From contig NZ_CP147020.1 in assembly GCF_037126435.1 (NCBI RefSeq), forward strand, positions 953,001-1,017,000: a DNA stretch of 64,000 nucleotides, given 5' to 3'. This DNA comes from Bernardetia sp. ABR2-2B (GTDB taxonomy: Bacteria > Bacteroidota > Bacteroidia > Cytophagales > Bernardetiaceae). The position numbers were made by a program, and so were the translations under genes. Shown piece after piece: positions 1 through 7,369 of this stretch (positions are counted from its first letter, which is position 1; the number at the start of each line of letters is the position of its first letter). Below the pieces are notes generated by a model that was given only the letters and a program-made list of their open reading frames with translations, did no database searches and was not told the DNA's origin.

Positions 1-314
1 TCGTGAATAAGTAATTCATACCCATCATAGACTTCTCTAAAATTATAATTTTCACTTGAATTATTTGGATTTGCTACATCAGAAATATAAAAAGAATGCC
101 CTTTGAGTTGAATAGTTGTATTCGAAGCAATCGCATCTAAAAACTGCTGTGTAGTTGTAACCGTAACTATTTTAGGTTTTTGAGCAGTCTGAGAGATTAC
201 AGCTCCTTTTTTTAGCTTTTTATCTTGATTAGGGGCAACTTGTGCGATTGACTGACCAGAAAATAATATGATAAAAGCTATCAGAAAAAACTTGATTGAA
301 TATTGAGTATTCAT
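1..314 (-). CDS. Exported protein, N-terminal part only (beta-helix-like)
   Basis: The gene runs off the left edge, so only about 104 N-terminal residues are visible. The ATG is at 314 and is followed by a signal peptide (Lys near the N-terminus, then FFLIAFIILFSG, then a likely cut after SIAQ). After a Lys-rich spacer comes QFLDAIASNTTIQLKG, a pattern typical of the first rung of right-handed parallel beta-helix (pectate-lyase-like) surface proteins in Bacteroidota. The family call is an inference from this short stretch. The catalytic or binding part is outside the window. It is divergent from nothing on its left side and lies 125 bases from the next gene end. Confidence 0.6.
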   Translation of the reverse strand, partial: MNTQYSIKFFLIAFIILFSGQSIAQVAPNQDKKLKKGAVISQTAQKPKIVTVTTTQQFLDAIASNTTIQLKGHSFYISDVANPNNSSENYNFREVYDGYELLIH

Positions 315-439
315 AATAATAAAGATTTGTAGTGAAAGTAAATGTATTGAAACCTATTCTACTCTAAATTTACGCAATAAACTAACCCTTTTTCCAAAAA
401 TTTAAACTTTTATCTTTTTTGAAAGCTATTTCGTATTTC

Positions 440-1444
440 TTAATTTGTACACTTTTCTTGCTTGAGTTCTTCCATTTCAGTTCCAAACATTTTTGTAAAT
501 CCTAACTCTAGCCCTTTTTCTATATATTGACAACCTTCTTCTTTCTTACCTAAATCAAAAGAAATTAAAGCTAAATGTTTGTAAACATAGCTGTTAGTAG
601 GCATTTCTTCCAAAGAAGCCAAAACTTCCCCTAGTCCTTCTTCTGTATTTCCTAACTTGTGTTTTACATATCCTATATGTCCTTTTGAGTAAACAGCTAA
701 CTCTTTTCTTAACTCCTCATCTTGATATAACTTAGTTAGTTTCAAGGCTTCTTTAGCTACGATTAATGATTGTTGATAATCTCCTTTTTGCAACAAAATT
801 TCTGATTGAGTAGATAAAGGAATATAAGACTCTACACCTATTTCTAATGCTTCTTCAATACTCTCTTGCGCTTTTTCGTACTGCTTTAACTCCATATAAA
901 CTAATGCTCTTCCACTTAAATTAAGAACTTTAGAGAAAGGTGGTATTTTAAGGCTTAAAAGATAATCATAAGTTTCTATTGCTTTTCTATACTCTTTCAA
1001 TCTCAAATATGATTTAGCTTTTCCTGCTAATGCAAGTTCATCATTTGGTTCATTTTTTAAGTAAAAGTCATAGTCAGAAATTGCTTTTCTATGTTCTCCA
1101 TTTAGATGATAAATAGTAGCTCTATATTTATGACTTTCTGCATTATTTGGGTTAATATTTATGGCATTACTCAATGCTTTCTCAGCTTCTTCTTCTTTGC
1201 CAAGAAAATATAAACCAACGCCTTTTATTCTCCAAGCTATATCATTTTTAGGATTAAAATCTAAAACCTTATCACTATAATAAATTGCACTGTCATAGTT
1301 TCTATTATTGTAAAACTCAACAGTCTTACTGATGTATTCTTCTTGCTCTTCATTTAGCTTCTGAGCCTGTGAACAAGATAAAATAGTTAGACAAATAGAT
1401 ATAAAAAATATCAACTTTGAAAATGTACAAAATAAAATATTCAT
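440..1444 (-). CDS. TPR-repeat lipoprotein
   Basis: About 334 residues. I start at ATG 1444 (MNILFCTF) rather than the in-frame TTG seven codons earlier, because the ATG gives a normal lipoprotein signal: hydrophobic LIFFISICLTILSC with the lipobox Cys about residue 24. The mature part is a run of tetratricopeptide repeats from about residue 40 to 320, seen as recurring AW..KG..L...G....A......A....P motifs (DKVLDFNPKNDIAWRIKG, NAININPNNAESHKYRA). TPRs bind other proteins; an outer-membrane or periplasmic scaffold role is inferred. The partner is unknown. Transcription from the SRP RNA region upstream is blocked by a strong terminator at 1478-1517, so the gene needs its own promoter in about 30 bases or reads through. 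Confidence 0.8.
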   Translation of the reverse strand: MNILFCTFSKLIFFISICLTILSCSQAQKLNEEQEEYISKTVEFYNNRNYDSAIYYSDKVLDFNPKNDIAWRIKGVGLYFLGKEEEAEKALSNAININPNNAESHKYRATIYHLNGEHRKAISDYDFYLKNEPNDELALAGKAKSYLRLKEYRKAIETYDYLLSLKIPPFSKVLNLSGRALVYMELKQYEKAQESIEEALEIGVESYIPLSTQSEILLQKGDYQQSLIVAKEALKLTKLYQDEELRKELAVYSKGHIGYVKHKLGNTEEGLGEVLASLEEMPTNSYVYKHLALISFDLGKKEEGCQYIEKGLELGFTKMFGTEMEELKQEKCTN

Positions 1445-1477
1445 TACAGATGAGATTTTAATCAAAAATTAAATAAC

Positions 1478-1517
1478 AAAAAAAAGCATTTCCAAACTAA
1501 ATTAGAAATGCTTTTTA
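1478..1517 (-). terminator. Intrinsic terminator of SRP RNA copy 1
   Basis: Inverted repeat AGCATTTC (1485-1492) / GAAATGCT (1505-1512) with a 12-base loop. Read on the minus strand it is followed by eight U residues, directly downstream of SRP RNA copy 1. A plus-strand reading also has a short U run. Confidence 0.7.
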
Positions 1518-1587
1518 TAATAGGATAGAATTGTATAATTTTTATGTATAACAATTCAAGAATGTCTTGTATTCTTAATAAGAAAAT

Positions 1588-1673
1588 GTAGCCGACAATA
1601 CACCGCTCAACCATCTACCCTTGCTGCCTTCCGACCCTGGGGGAGTTCAACAGGAGCTAGTCACGCCGACCAC
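1588..1673 (-). ncRNA. ffs: Signal recognition particle RNA (small bacterial type), copy 1
   Basis: On the minus strand the segment at 1618-1641 reads as the conserved SRP RNA domain IV: a GGAA tetraloop closed by C-G (1629-1632 on the plus strand is TTCC), the asymmetric loop with AGCA on the 3' side, and CAG on the 5' side. This is the Ffh-binding hairpin of 4.5S RNA. The terminal helix pairs 1665-1673 with 1588-1596, nine pairs including three G-U. The RNA targets nascent membrane and secreted proteins to the translocon with Ffh and FtsY. A second copy lies at 1927-2012. Ends are set by the terminal helix and may be off by a few bases. Confidence 0.93.
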
Positions 1674-1677
1674 GATG

Positions 1678-1707
1678 CAAAGGTACTATTTTTTCTTGGA
1701 GATGCAA
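1678..1707 (-). promoter_or_regulatory. Bacteroidota-type promoter of SRP RNA copy 1
   Basis: Read on the minus strand: -33 element TTG (1705-1707), a 19-base spacer, then TACCTTTG (1678-1685), an exact match to the Bacteroidota -7 consensus TAnnTTTG. The -7 box ends four bases before the first base of the SRP RNA terminal helix. Copy 2 has the identical arrangement. Confidence 0.7.
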
Positions 1708-1830
1708 GTAAAAAAGATTTATTTTTTCTATTATTTTTTATCTTTTCAGTAACTACTTAAAAATCATTGAGTTATAAACACTATTTTATTGAAAATATTA
1801 AAGCTAAATAAATCAATACATTGAAATAAA

Positions 1831-1878
1831 AAAAGGCATTTCTAAATCAGCTTAAAACTTGATTTAAAAATGCCTTTT
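1831..1878 (-). terminator. Intrinsic terminator of SRP RNA copy 2
   Basis: Nearly perfect 19-bp inverted repeat, 1831-1849 against 1860-1878, with one mismatch and a ten-base loop. It ends in a U run on the minus strand, about 50 bases downstream of SRP RNA copy 2. It separates the two SRP RNA genes into independent transcripts. Confidence 0.7.
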
Positions 1879-1926
1879 GAATATCTTATGTTTTTTAAAA
1901 ACTCTCAAATAGAATTTATAAAAAAT

Positions 1927-2012
1927 GTAGTCAGCAATACACCGCTCAACCACCTACCCTTGCTGCCTTCCGACCCTGGGGGAGTTCAGCAGGAGCTAGT
2001 CACGCTGACTAC
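1927..2012 (-). ncRNA. ffs: Signal recognition particle RNA (small bacterial type), copy 2
   Basis: Same domain IV core as copy 1 (1957-1980 identical to 1618-1641). The terminal helix 2004-2012 with 1927-1935 is nine Watson-Crick pairs. Where it differs from copy 1 the differences keep pairing, which argues that both copies are functional. There are only a few substitutions across 86 bases. It has its own promoter and terminator. Confidence 0.93.
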
Positions 2013-2016
2013 GATG

Positions 2017-2046
2017 CAAAGGTACGAATCTTTCTTAGACATGCAA
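2017..2046 (-). promoter_or_regulatory. Bacteroidota-type promoter of SRP RNA copy 2
   Basis: Minus strand TTG (2044-2046), 19-base spacer, TACCTTTG (2017-2024), the same boxes, spacing and four-base gap to the RNA as for copy 1. The intervening spacer sequence is different, so the two boxes stand out as conserved. Confidence 0.7.
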
Positions 2047-2169
2047 TAGATTAATGAAAATTTTTGAAGAAATTTTAGATAAAACAGGCTTCAAATTTTG
2101 AGTTCTGATTTAAGTTCTTTATTTTCAAGGTTTTGTATAAAATTTTCTATCAAAAGAATTGTGCTAATT

Positions 2170-3513
2170 TTAGGCTGATTTTAGTTCTAAGACCGTAATT
2201 TCAGGCAAAATCCCAATTCTACCAGGGTAGCCCAAATAACCAAAGCCACGATTGACATACAAATATTGGTTTTCGTGCTTGTATAAATCTGCCCATTGCT
2301 CATACATGTATTTTACTGGACTCCATTTAAAAACTTCTGTATCAATACCAAACTGCATTCCGTGTGTGTGTCCTGCCAATGTTAAATCAATATCATTAAA
2401 GGCTCGTTTTTTAATACCAGCTTTATCAAAACTCTCTGTGTAAAGATTTGACTTTGAACCATTTACTTGTGCATCCCAATGACTAGGGTCGTGAGAAAGT
2501 AAAATTTTGACAGGCGCATCTTGCGTTCCTTGATAGGCTTTCTCTAAATCGCCATGACGAGCAAAATTTCCCTTTGCACCCCAATTTTCTATTCCAATAA
2601 TAGCAATTTTTTCATTATTGGTTTCTAAGAAGTGATTTTCATTCATTAGTAATTTCCAACCCATTCTACCATGTGTTTGCTTCAAGTCTTCTAAGTTTTT
2701 GCGTTTGGCTGCTGGTGATTCCCAACGCACATAATCACCATAATCATGATTTCCTAAGACAGAATAAACACCCATTGGAGCTTTGAGCCTACTAAAAATA
2801 TCTTGATAATCCTTCATTTCAGTTGCCATATTATTTACAAGGTCGCCAGTAAAGAAAATTACATCAGGTTTTTGTTTCATTATCAAATCAATTCCACCCT
2901 CAACAGCTTTCTTATTAAAAAAACTTCCTGAATGAACATCTGAAATCTGAACCATTTTTATTCCATCAAAAGCCTTTGGAAGATTTGGCAAAACGATTGT
3001 TTTTTTTCTGACTGTATAATCATGCGCTCCTGAGACAATTCCCCAACTAAGCGTAACCAAAGGAGTTGCCATTGCGACAACACCAGCTTTCATCAAAAAC
3101 TCTGAACGAGGAATTTTGTCTGCTCCCTCTTTTATTTCTTCTGAACTTTGAGCTGTCGTTCCTATTACGTCAGAAATAGAAGAAGGATTTATTTTATGAT
3201 ATATCCACGTAAAAAGACGAATTACATCATCAATAATTAAGAATAAAGCACCAAAGATTTTGGAGATATAGAGCATAAACGCCCAAGTCAGTAAAAACTG
3301 TCTGAACGTATAAGGAATTTGGTCAGCAGGAAAGAAGTTATAGACTATAATTCCTCCAAGCGTAAGAAAATTTACTCCCCAATAAATAAAATGAATCGTT
3401 CGGCGAGTGGTTTCAGAAGAAGAAAGAGTAAGCGTTTTGATGAGTTGAAAAATATAAACATCTAATAAAAGAAGTATAATAACAAAAACCAATGAGAATA
3501 ATTGTCGGTTCAT
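2170..3513 (-). CDS. Membrane-anchored metallophosphoesterase
   Basis: 447 residues, YkuE/YaeI-like calcineurin phosphoesterase. The N-terminus has about four membrane segments (residues 5-25, 40-60, 72-95 and a hydrophobic stretch near 142-160). The catalytic domain starts near 180 and shows all metal-binding motifs: QISDVHSG (D192, H194), FTGDLVNN (D224), LGNHDYGD (N255, H256), LLSHDPSHW, and LAGHTHGMQFG near the end. Such enzymes cleave phosphodiesters or phosphomonoesters with a dinuclear metal site. The substrate cannot be told from sequence; a lipid-linked phosphate is possible because of the membrane anchor. It is a single gene between the SRP RNAs and a divergent gene. No frameshift or missing metal ligand was seen. 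Confidence 0.88.
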   Translation of the reverse strand: MNRQLFSLVFVIILLLLDVYIFQLIKTLTLSSSETTRRTIHFIYWGVNFLTLGGIIVYNFFPADQIPYTFRQFLLTWAFMLYISKIFGALFLIIDDVIRLFTWIYHKINPSSISDVIGTTAQSSEEIKEGADKIPRSEFLMKAGVVAMATPLVTLSWGIVSGAHDYTVRKKTIVLPNLPKAFDGIKMVQISDVHSGSFFNKKAVEGGIDLIMKQKPDVIFFTGDLVNNMATEMKDYQDIFSRLKAPMGVYSVLGNHDYGDYVRWESPAAKRKNLEDLKQTHGRMGWKLLMNENHFLETNNEKIAIIGIENWGAKGNFARHGDLEKAYQGTQDAPVKILLSHDPSHWDAQVNGSKSNLYTESFDKAGIKKRAFNDIDLTLAGHTHGMQFGIDTEVFKWSPVKYMYEQWADLYKHENQYLYVNRGFGYLGYPGRIGILPEITVLELKSA

Positions 3514-3906
3514 AAGAAGTAAGAGAGTGGAAAATAAAATATAAAAAAGGCGTTTCTTAGCTTATTTTTAGCTTGAAAATATGAATATGTGATTTATTTC
3601 GACGAGTAAATTGAAAAAGCCGATTGATAAATTCTTTTTGGTAAACGAATTGAACTTTGTTTGGTTAGCTTTACGAAGCTATTTAATAAGAATTAAACAC
3701 TATTTAACTTCATTATTAAATTCTAACTTATTTGTAATCATAATAGGGTTGGTTTATGTACTTAATTAATTCTTAATTATTTCGTTTTCTGTTTAGGAAA
3801 ATCAATATCTATCTATTATTTTTAAATATTATTGAGTTAAATAGGCTATAAAAAATAATCATATAGTTTAAAATAGAATAATCTAATTGTTTAATATAAA
3901 TTTTTG
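3514..3906. other. Divergent intergenic region without a gene
   Basis: 393 very AT-rich bases between two divergent genes, so it must hold both promoters. I see a small hairpin TAGCTT-tacg-AAGCTA at 3666-3681, but no confident -33/-7 pair and no conserved RNA. Confidence 0.4.
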
Positions 3907-6123
3907 ATGAAAAAACGTTCTACCTTTCTTTTATCTCTTCAAAAATTCACTCGTTATTTAGGTAGAGAGTGGCTTTCCAGTCTTATCTTTCAACGTATTT
4001 TTCTAGTTGTTTTTGCAATTGGTATTTATGCAAATACCTTCACGCACGAATATGCAACAGAAGGTTCTCGTTTGCTTTCTCAGAGTGATATGGCACATAA
4101 AGGCTTGGGAGTAGATGGAATTATGAATATCTTCAAACAGGATAGTTATGCAGAAGTAAATGATAGACAAGCCAAATTTATTCCTGCCAATGAACATTAT
4201 CAGCCTGTTACGTTACTTACGTTTGCTATTGAATATACGCTCTTTGGAGAAAGCCCACATATAAGTCATATCATAAATGTACTTTTATATGCACTTACAG
4301 GAATGCTTTTGTTATCTGTTCTGAATCGGATTTTTGCTGGTTATTTGGAAGAACGACCTCGCAAGATTCTAGCTTTTGTAGCTACTGTTATTTTTATTGC
4401 CCATCCTGTTCATACCGAAATTGTAGCAAGTATAAAAGGTCGTAATGAACTTCTTTCTTTTTTATGGCTACTTCTGATGACTTATTTATTGCTTCGCACA
4501 GCTTTTGCTAGAGGAGCGATTCGTTTTGTTTATCTTCCGTTAGTTGCAATATCATTTTTCTTGGCTCTCTTGACAGAAGAGACAGCAATTTCTTTTATGT
4601 TTATTTTGCCTTTAATTCTCTATTATTTTATACCACTCAGAAAAGTAGATATTTTTGTTTTAGCAATTCCAATTCTATTTACGGCATTTGGTTATTGGCA
4701 ACTTAGGGAGTTTTTTACAAAAGATATAGAACAAGCACATTTGATGCACAGTATTTTGAATAATCCATTTGCAAACGCTGATTTATCTCAAAAGATAAGT
4801 ACACTCATTTTTGCTTTTGCTAAGTATATTGAACTTCTTATTGCTCCTATTAATCTTTCTCATGATTATTCTTTTAATCAGATTACACTTAAAGAATGGA
4901 CAGATATTCGTGTAGTCATGACATTTTTGGGAATTGTTGGAGCAGGTGTTATTTCAGTTGCTAATATCAGAAAAAAGGGAATTTATACTTTTACTTATTT
5001 TTACTTTATAGGTTATCTATTATTTATTTATGTAACTGAATTTTTAATCAATCCTGATGAATTTGTCTTCCTCTCTCCTGGTACTATCATTTCAGAAAGG
5101 TTGCTCTACTTACCTTCTTTAGCCTTTTGTATTGCTACTGCTTTTGGGCTTTATGATTTATTCGGTTGGTTTGTGGCAAATAAAAAAGGAGCTGCAAGGT
5201 GGGTTTATACTTATACTTTTGTAGGAACTTCTTTAGTTTTGATTCTTTATAGCATCAAAACAATTGTTAGAAATGAATCTTGGAAAAACGATATGACATT
5301 AATGAAAGCTGATGTCAATAACTCGCCTAATAGTGTTCGTCTTCGTTATATGCTCGGTAGGAGTTATATTATAGAAGCTGACAGTACAGTTTCATTTAGG
5401 CAAAAGAAAAGGTATTTAGAAAAAGCAGCTGACCAACTTAGAAAAGCCGTTACGATACACCCAAGTTATGCTGATGCAATTGCACTTTTAGGAACAGTTT
5501 ATACCGATTTGGGGCAAGAAGACAAAGCAGGACGTTACTACAAAAGAGCCATCCAAATTAATCCACAATCTATTGTAACACAAGAAGAATATGGAAAAAT
5601 GTGTTTGATTAATGGGGATTATCATCAAGCTGTGGAATGTTTTAAGCAATGGGGAATTTTAGAAATGAATCCAAAAGCATTTTTATATTTAGGGCAAACC
5701 TATGAGTTTTTGGAAGAGCCTGATTCTGCTACGGCAGCTTATGGTTTGGTTGTTTCTTTTAATAATAGCGATTATAATGAAGTTGTCGGAGATGCCTATT
5801 ACAGAATGGCAAATATTTATGTAAATGAAAGCTTGAACGATTCGACAAAGAATAAAACAAAAGATGCTGTTGGTTTGTATATGAAAGCTGTCAGTAAAAA
5901 CAAACGTAATTTAGATGCTTATCTTAAATTAAGTAACCTGTATGAAGCCGAAGGAAAAGTAACCAAAGCAATTTATACACTTGAAGGAGCAATTATTTAC
6001 TTTCCAAAATCAGAGGAATTATACAGAACAATAGCTAGATTGTACGGAATAGAGAAAGATAAAGAAAAGCAACAACTTTATATAAAACAGGCTGATTCTG
6101 TTTCATCATTGGATGGAAGATAA
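3907..6123 (+). CDS. TMTC-like GT-C membrane glycosyltransferase with C-terminal TPRs
   Basis: 738 residues from ATG 3907 (the preceding in-frame TTG at 3904 is less likely). Residues about 25-455 are polytopic. They match the GT-C/TMTC pattern: YQPVTLLTFAIEYTLFGESP followed by HIINVLLYA, then IAHPVHTEIVASIKGRNELL, the hallmark HPVHTE...GR motif of the TMTC/DUF1736 O-mannosyltransferase-like family. The C-terminal third (about 490-730) is TPRs (DAIALLGTVYTDLGQEDKAG; NLDAYLKLSNLYEAEGKVTK). In animals TMTC proteins O-mannosylate secretory proteins; bacterial members are largely uncharacterised. Transfer from a polyprenyl-phosphate sugar on the outer face of the inner membrane is inference. It is a single gene with a strong terminator after it. 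Confidence 0.75.
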   Translation: MKKRSTFLLSLQKFTRYLGREWLSSLIFQRIFLVVFAIGIYANTFTHEYATEGSRLLSQSDMAHKGLGVDGIMNIFKQDSYAEVNDRQAKFIPANEHYQPVTLLTFAIEYTLFGESPHISHIINVLLYALTGMLLLSVLNRIFAGYLEERPRKILAFVATVIFIAHPVHTEIVASIKGRNELLSFLWLLLMTYLLLRTAFARGAIRFVYLPLVAISFFLALLTEETAISFMFILPLILYYFIPLRKVDIFVLAIPILFTAFGYWQLREFFTKDIEQAHLMHSILNNPFANADLSQKISTLIFAFAKYIELLIAPINLSHDYSFNQITLKEWTDIRVVMTFLGIVGAGVISVANIRKKGIYTFTYFYFIGYLLFIYVTEFLINPDEFVFLSPGTIISERLLYLPSLAFCIATAFGLYDLFGWFVANKKGAARWVYTYTFVGTSLVLILYSIKTIVRNESWKNDMTLMKADVNNSPNSVRLRYMLGRSYIIEADSTVSFRQKKRYLEKAADQLRKAVTIHPSYADAIALLGTVYTDLGQEDKAGRYYKRAIQINPQSIVTQEEYGKMCLINGDYHQAVECFKQWGILEMNPKAFLYLGQTYEFLEEPDSATAAYGLVVSFNNSDYNEVVGDAYYRMANIYVNESLNDSTKNKTKDAVGLYMKAVSKNKRNLDAYLKLSNLYEAEGKVTKAIYTLEGAIIYFPKSEELYRTIARLYGIEKDKEKQQLYIKQADSVSSLDGR

Positions 6124-6137
6124 AGAAATCAAAAAAA

Positions 6138-6171
6138 CCATAGAATTGATTTTCTAAAGTCAATTCTATGG
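6138..6171. terminator. Bidirectional terminator between convergent genes
   Basis: Perfect 12-bp inverted repeat, 6138-6149 against 6160-6171, ten-base loop. A run of seven A at 6131-6137 gives a U tract for the minus-strand transcript (aldo/keto reductase); the plus side has a weaker AT tail. Confidence 0.7.
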
Positions 6172-6213
6172 ATATATATTTGGATATTGTAGAAGTTTGA
6201 AGATTTAAACCTT

Positions 6214-7233
6214 TTATCGAATGATTTTATCCTTATTATCTCCAAAAATAAGATTTTGAGCATTATCAGATTTCAAAAACTTATGAGGAAATCCCAAGTC
6301 AATTTTACTTACTTTATGTAATTCTTCTAAGTTATCGTTTGATAGTTCAACCTTCAAACAACCCAAAGAATCTTCTAATTGATTTACGTTTCGGCTTCCA
6401 ATAATTGGAATAACTTTCGAATCTTGTGCTTTGAGCCACGCTAATGCAACTTGAGCAGGAGAAACACCTAAGTTTTTAGCAATTTCTACTACTTTTTTGG
6501 CAATTTTGAGATTATGTTCGTTGTATTTTACACTTTCAGATGAAAGACGACCTCCTTCAATCATTTTTTCATTATACTTTCCTGTCAAAATGCCAGAACC
6601 CAACGGACTCCAAGGCGTAATGGCAAGGTCAAAATCATTAGCCATCGGAATCAAATCTCTTTCAACAGTACGTTCAATCAAACTCCATTCAATCTGTAAA
6701 CCAACAAATTGCGACCAACCTCTAAAGTGAGCCAATGTATTTGCCTTCGAAACTACCCAAGCAGGAGTATCAGAAATTCCGATATAATGAACTTTTCCAC
6801 TACTAATAAGGTCGTCAAGTCCACGCATGACTTCTTCTTCTTGTGTTGTTCCATCCCACATATGCACCCAAAGTAAATCTATATAGTCAGTATTCAAGCG
6901 TTTCAAACTTGCTTCTACCGAACGCATCATATTTTTACGATGATTTCCTGCACCGTTTGGGTCTTTTTTATTTTCATAAAGCGTATATTTTGTAGCCAAA
7001 ACGAAATAATCTCTTTCAGAATGAATAAACTCACCTACATATTTTTCACTTGTTCCTTCTGTGTAACGATTGGCTGTGTCCAAAAAATTTCCTCCTGCAT
7101 TAGCGAAGGTTTCGAACATTTTTTTACTTGTTTCTTTGTCTGCACCATTTCCCCATTCTTCGCCAAAAGTCATTGTACCTAAGCAAAGTTCTGAAACACG
7201 CAAACCACTTTTTCCAAAAAGTTTGTAATTCAT
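6214..7233 (-). CDS. Aldo/keto reductase
   Basis: 339 residues, a TIM-barrel NAD(P)H-dependent oxidoreductase of the YghZ/voltage-gated-channel-beta-like group. The catalytic tetrad is complete: D52 (FLDTAN), Y57 (NRYTEG), K82 (LATKYT) and H124 (LWVHMWD). The cofactor end is seen in WSPLGSGILTGKYN and IPIIGSRNVNQLEDSLG. It reduces aldehydes or ketones; the natural substrate is not evident. ATG 7233 is the only sensible start, because MNYKLFGKSGLRVSELCLGT is the family's usual N-terminus. A hairpin repeat sits 37 bases upstream of the start (7271-7306). No linked pathway genes. Confidence 0.9.
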   Translation of the reverse strand: MNYKLFGKSGLRVSELCLGTMTFGEEWGNGADKETSKKMFETFANAGGNFLDTANRYTEGTSEKYVGEFIHSERDYFVLATKYTLYENKKDPNGAGNHRKNMMRSVEASLKRLNTDYIDLLWVHMWDGTTQEEEVMRGLDDLISSGKVHYIGISDTPAWVVSKANTLAHFRGWSQFVGLQIEWSLIERTVERDLIPMANDFDLAITPWSPLGSGILTGKYNEKMIEGGRLSSESVKYNEHNLKIAKKVVEIAKNLGVSPAQVALAWLKAQDSKVIPIIGSRNVNQLEDSLGCLKVELSNDNLEELHKVSKIDLGFPHKFLKSDNAQNLIFGDNKDKIIR

Positions 7234-7270
7234 AGTTTTTATATTTTATTAATCAAAAATCGTTAATTAG

Positions 7271-7306
7271 TTGTTGATGTCGCTACGATAAAACACCAAC
7301 AACGGC
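7271..7306 (-). repeat. Leader hairpin repeat, copy 1 (upstream of aldo/keto reductase)
   Basis: Imperfect 10-bp stem (ttgttgatgt / acaccaacaa) closing a loop cgctacgataaa, then CGGC. It is one of four copies in the window (also 35183-35220, 53057-53093, 58117-58154). Read towards the downstream gene all begin GCC and have the same orientation. The start codon is 37 bases away. Confidence 0.8.
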
Positions 7307-7320
7307 AAAAAATGTATTCT

Positions 7321-7369
7321 CTAATTCCCATGTCCTAATTCCTAGCTTCCATGTCCTAATTCCCAATTC
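7321..7369. repeat. Degenerate simple repeat at a gene end
   Basis: Stuttered copies of CCTAATTCC / CATGTCCTAATTCC fill the gap just after the stop of the AAA+ ATPase. The period is irregular (about 9-20 bases). Similar low-complexity blocks lie at other gene junctions in this window. Confidence 0.6.
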
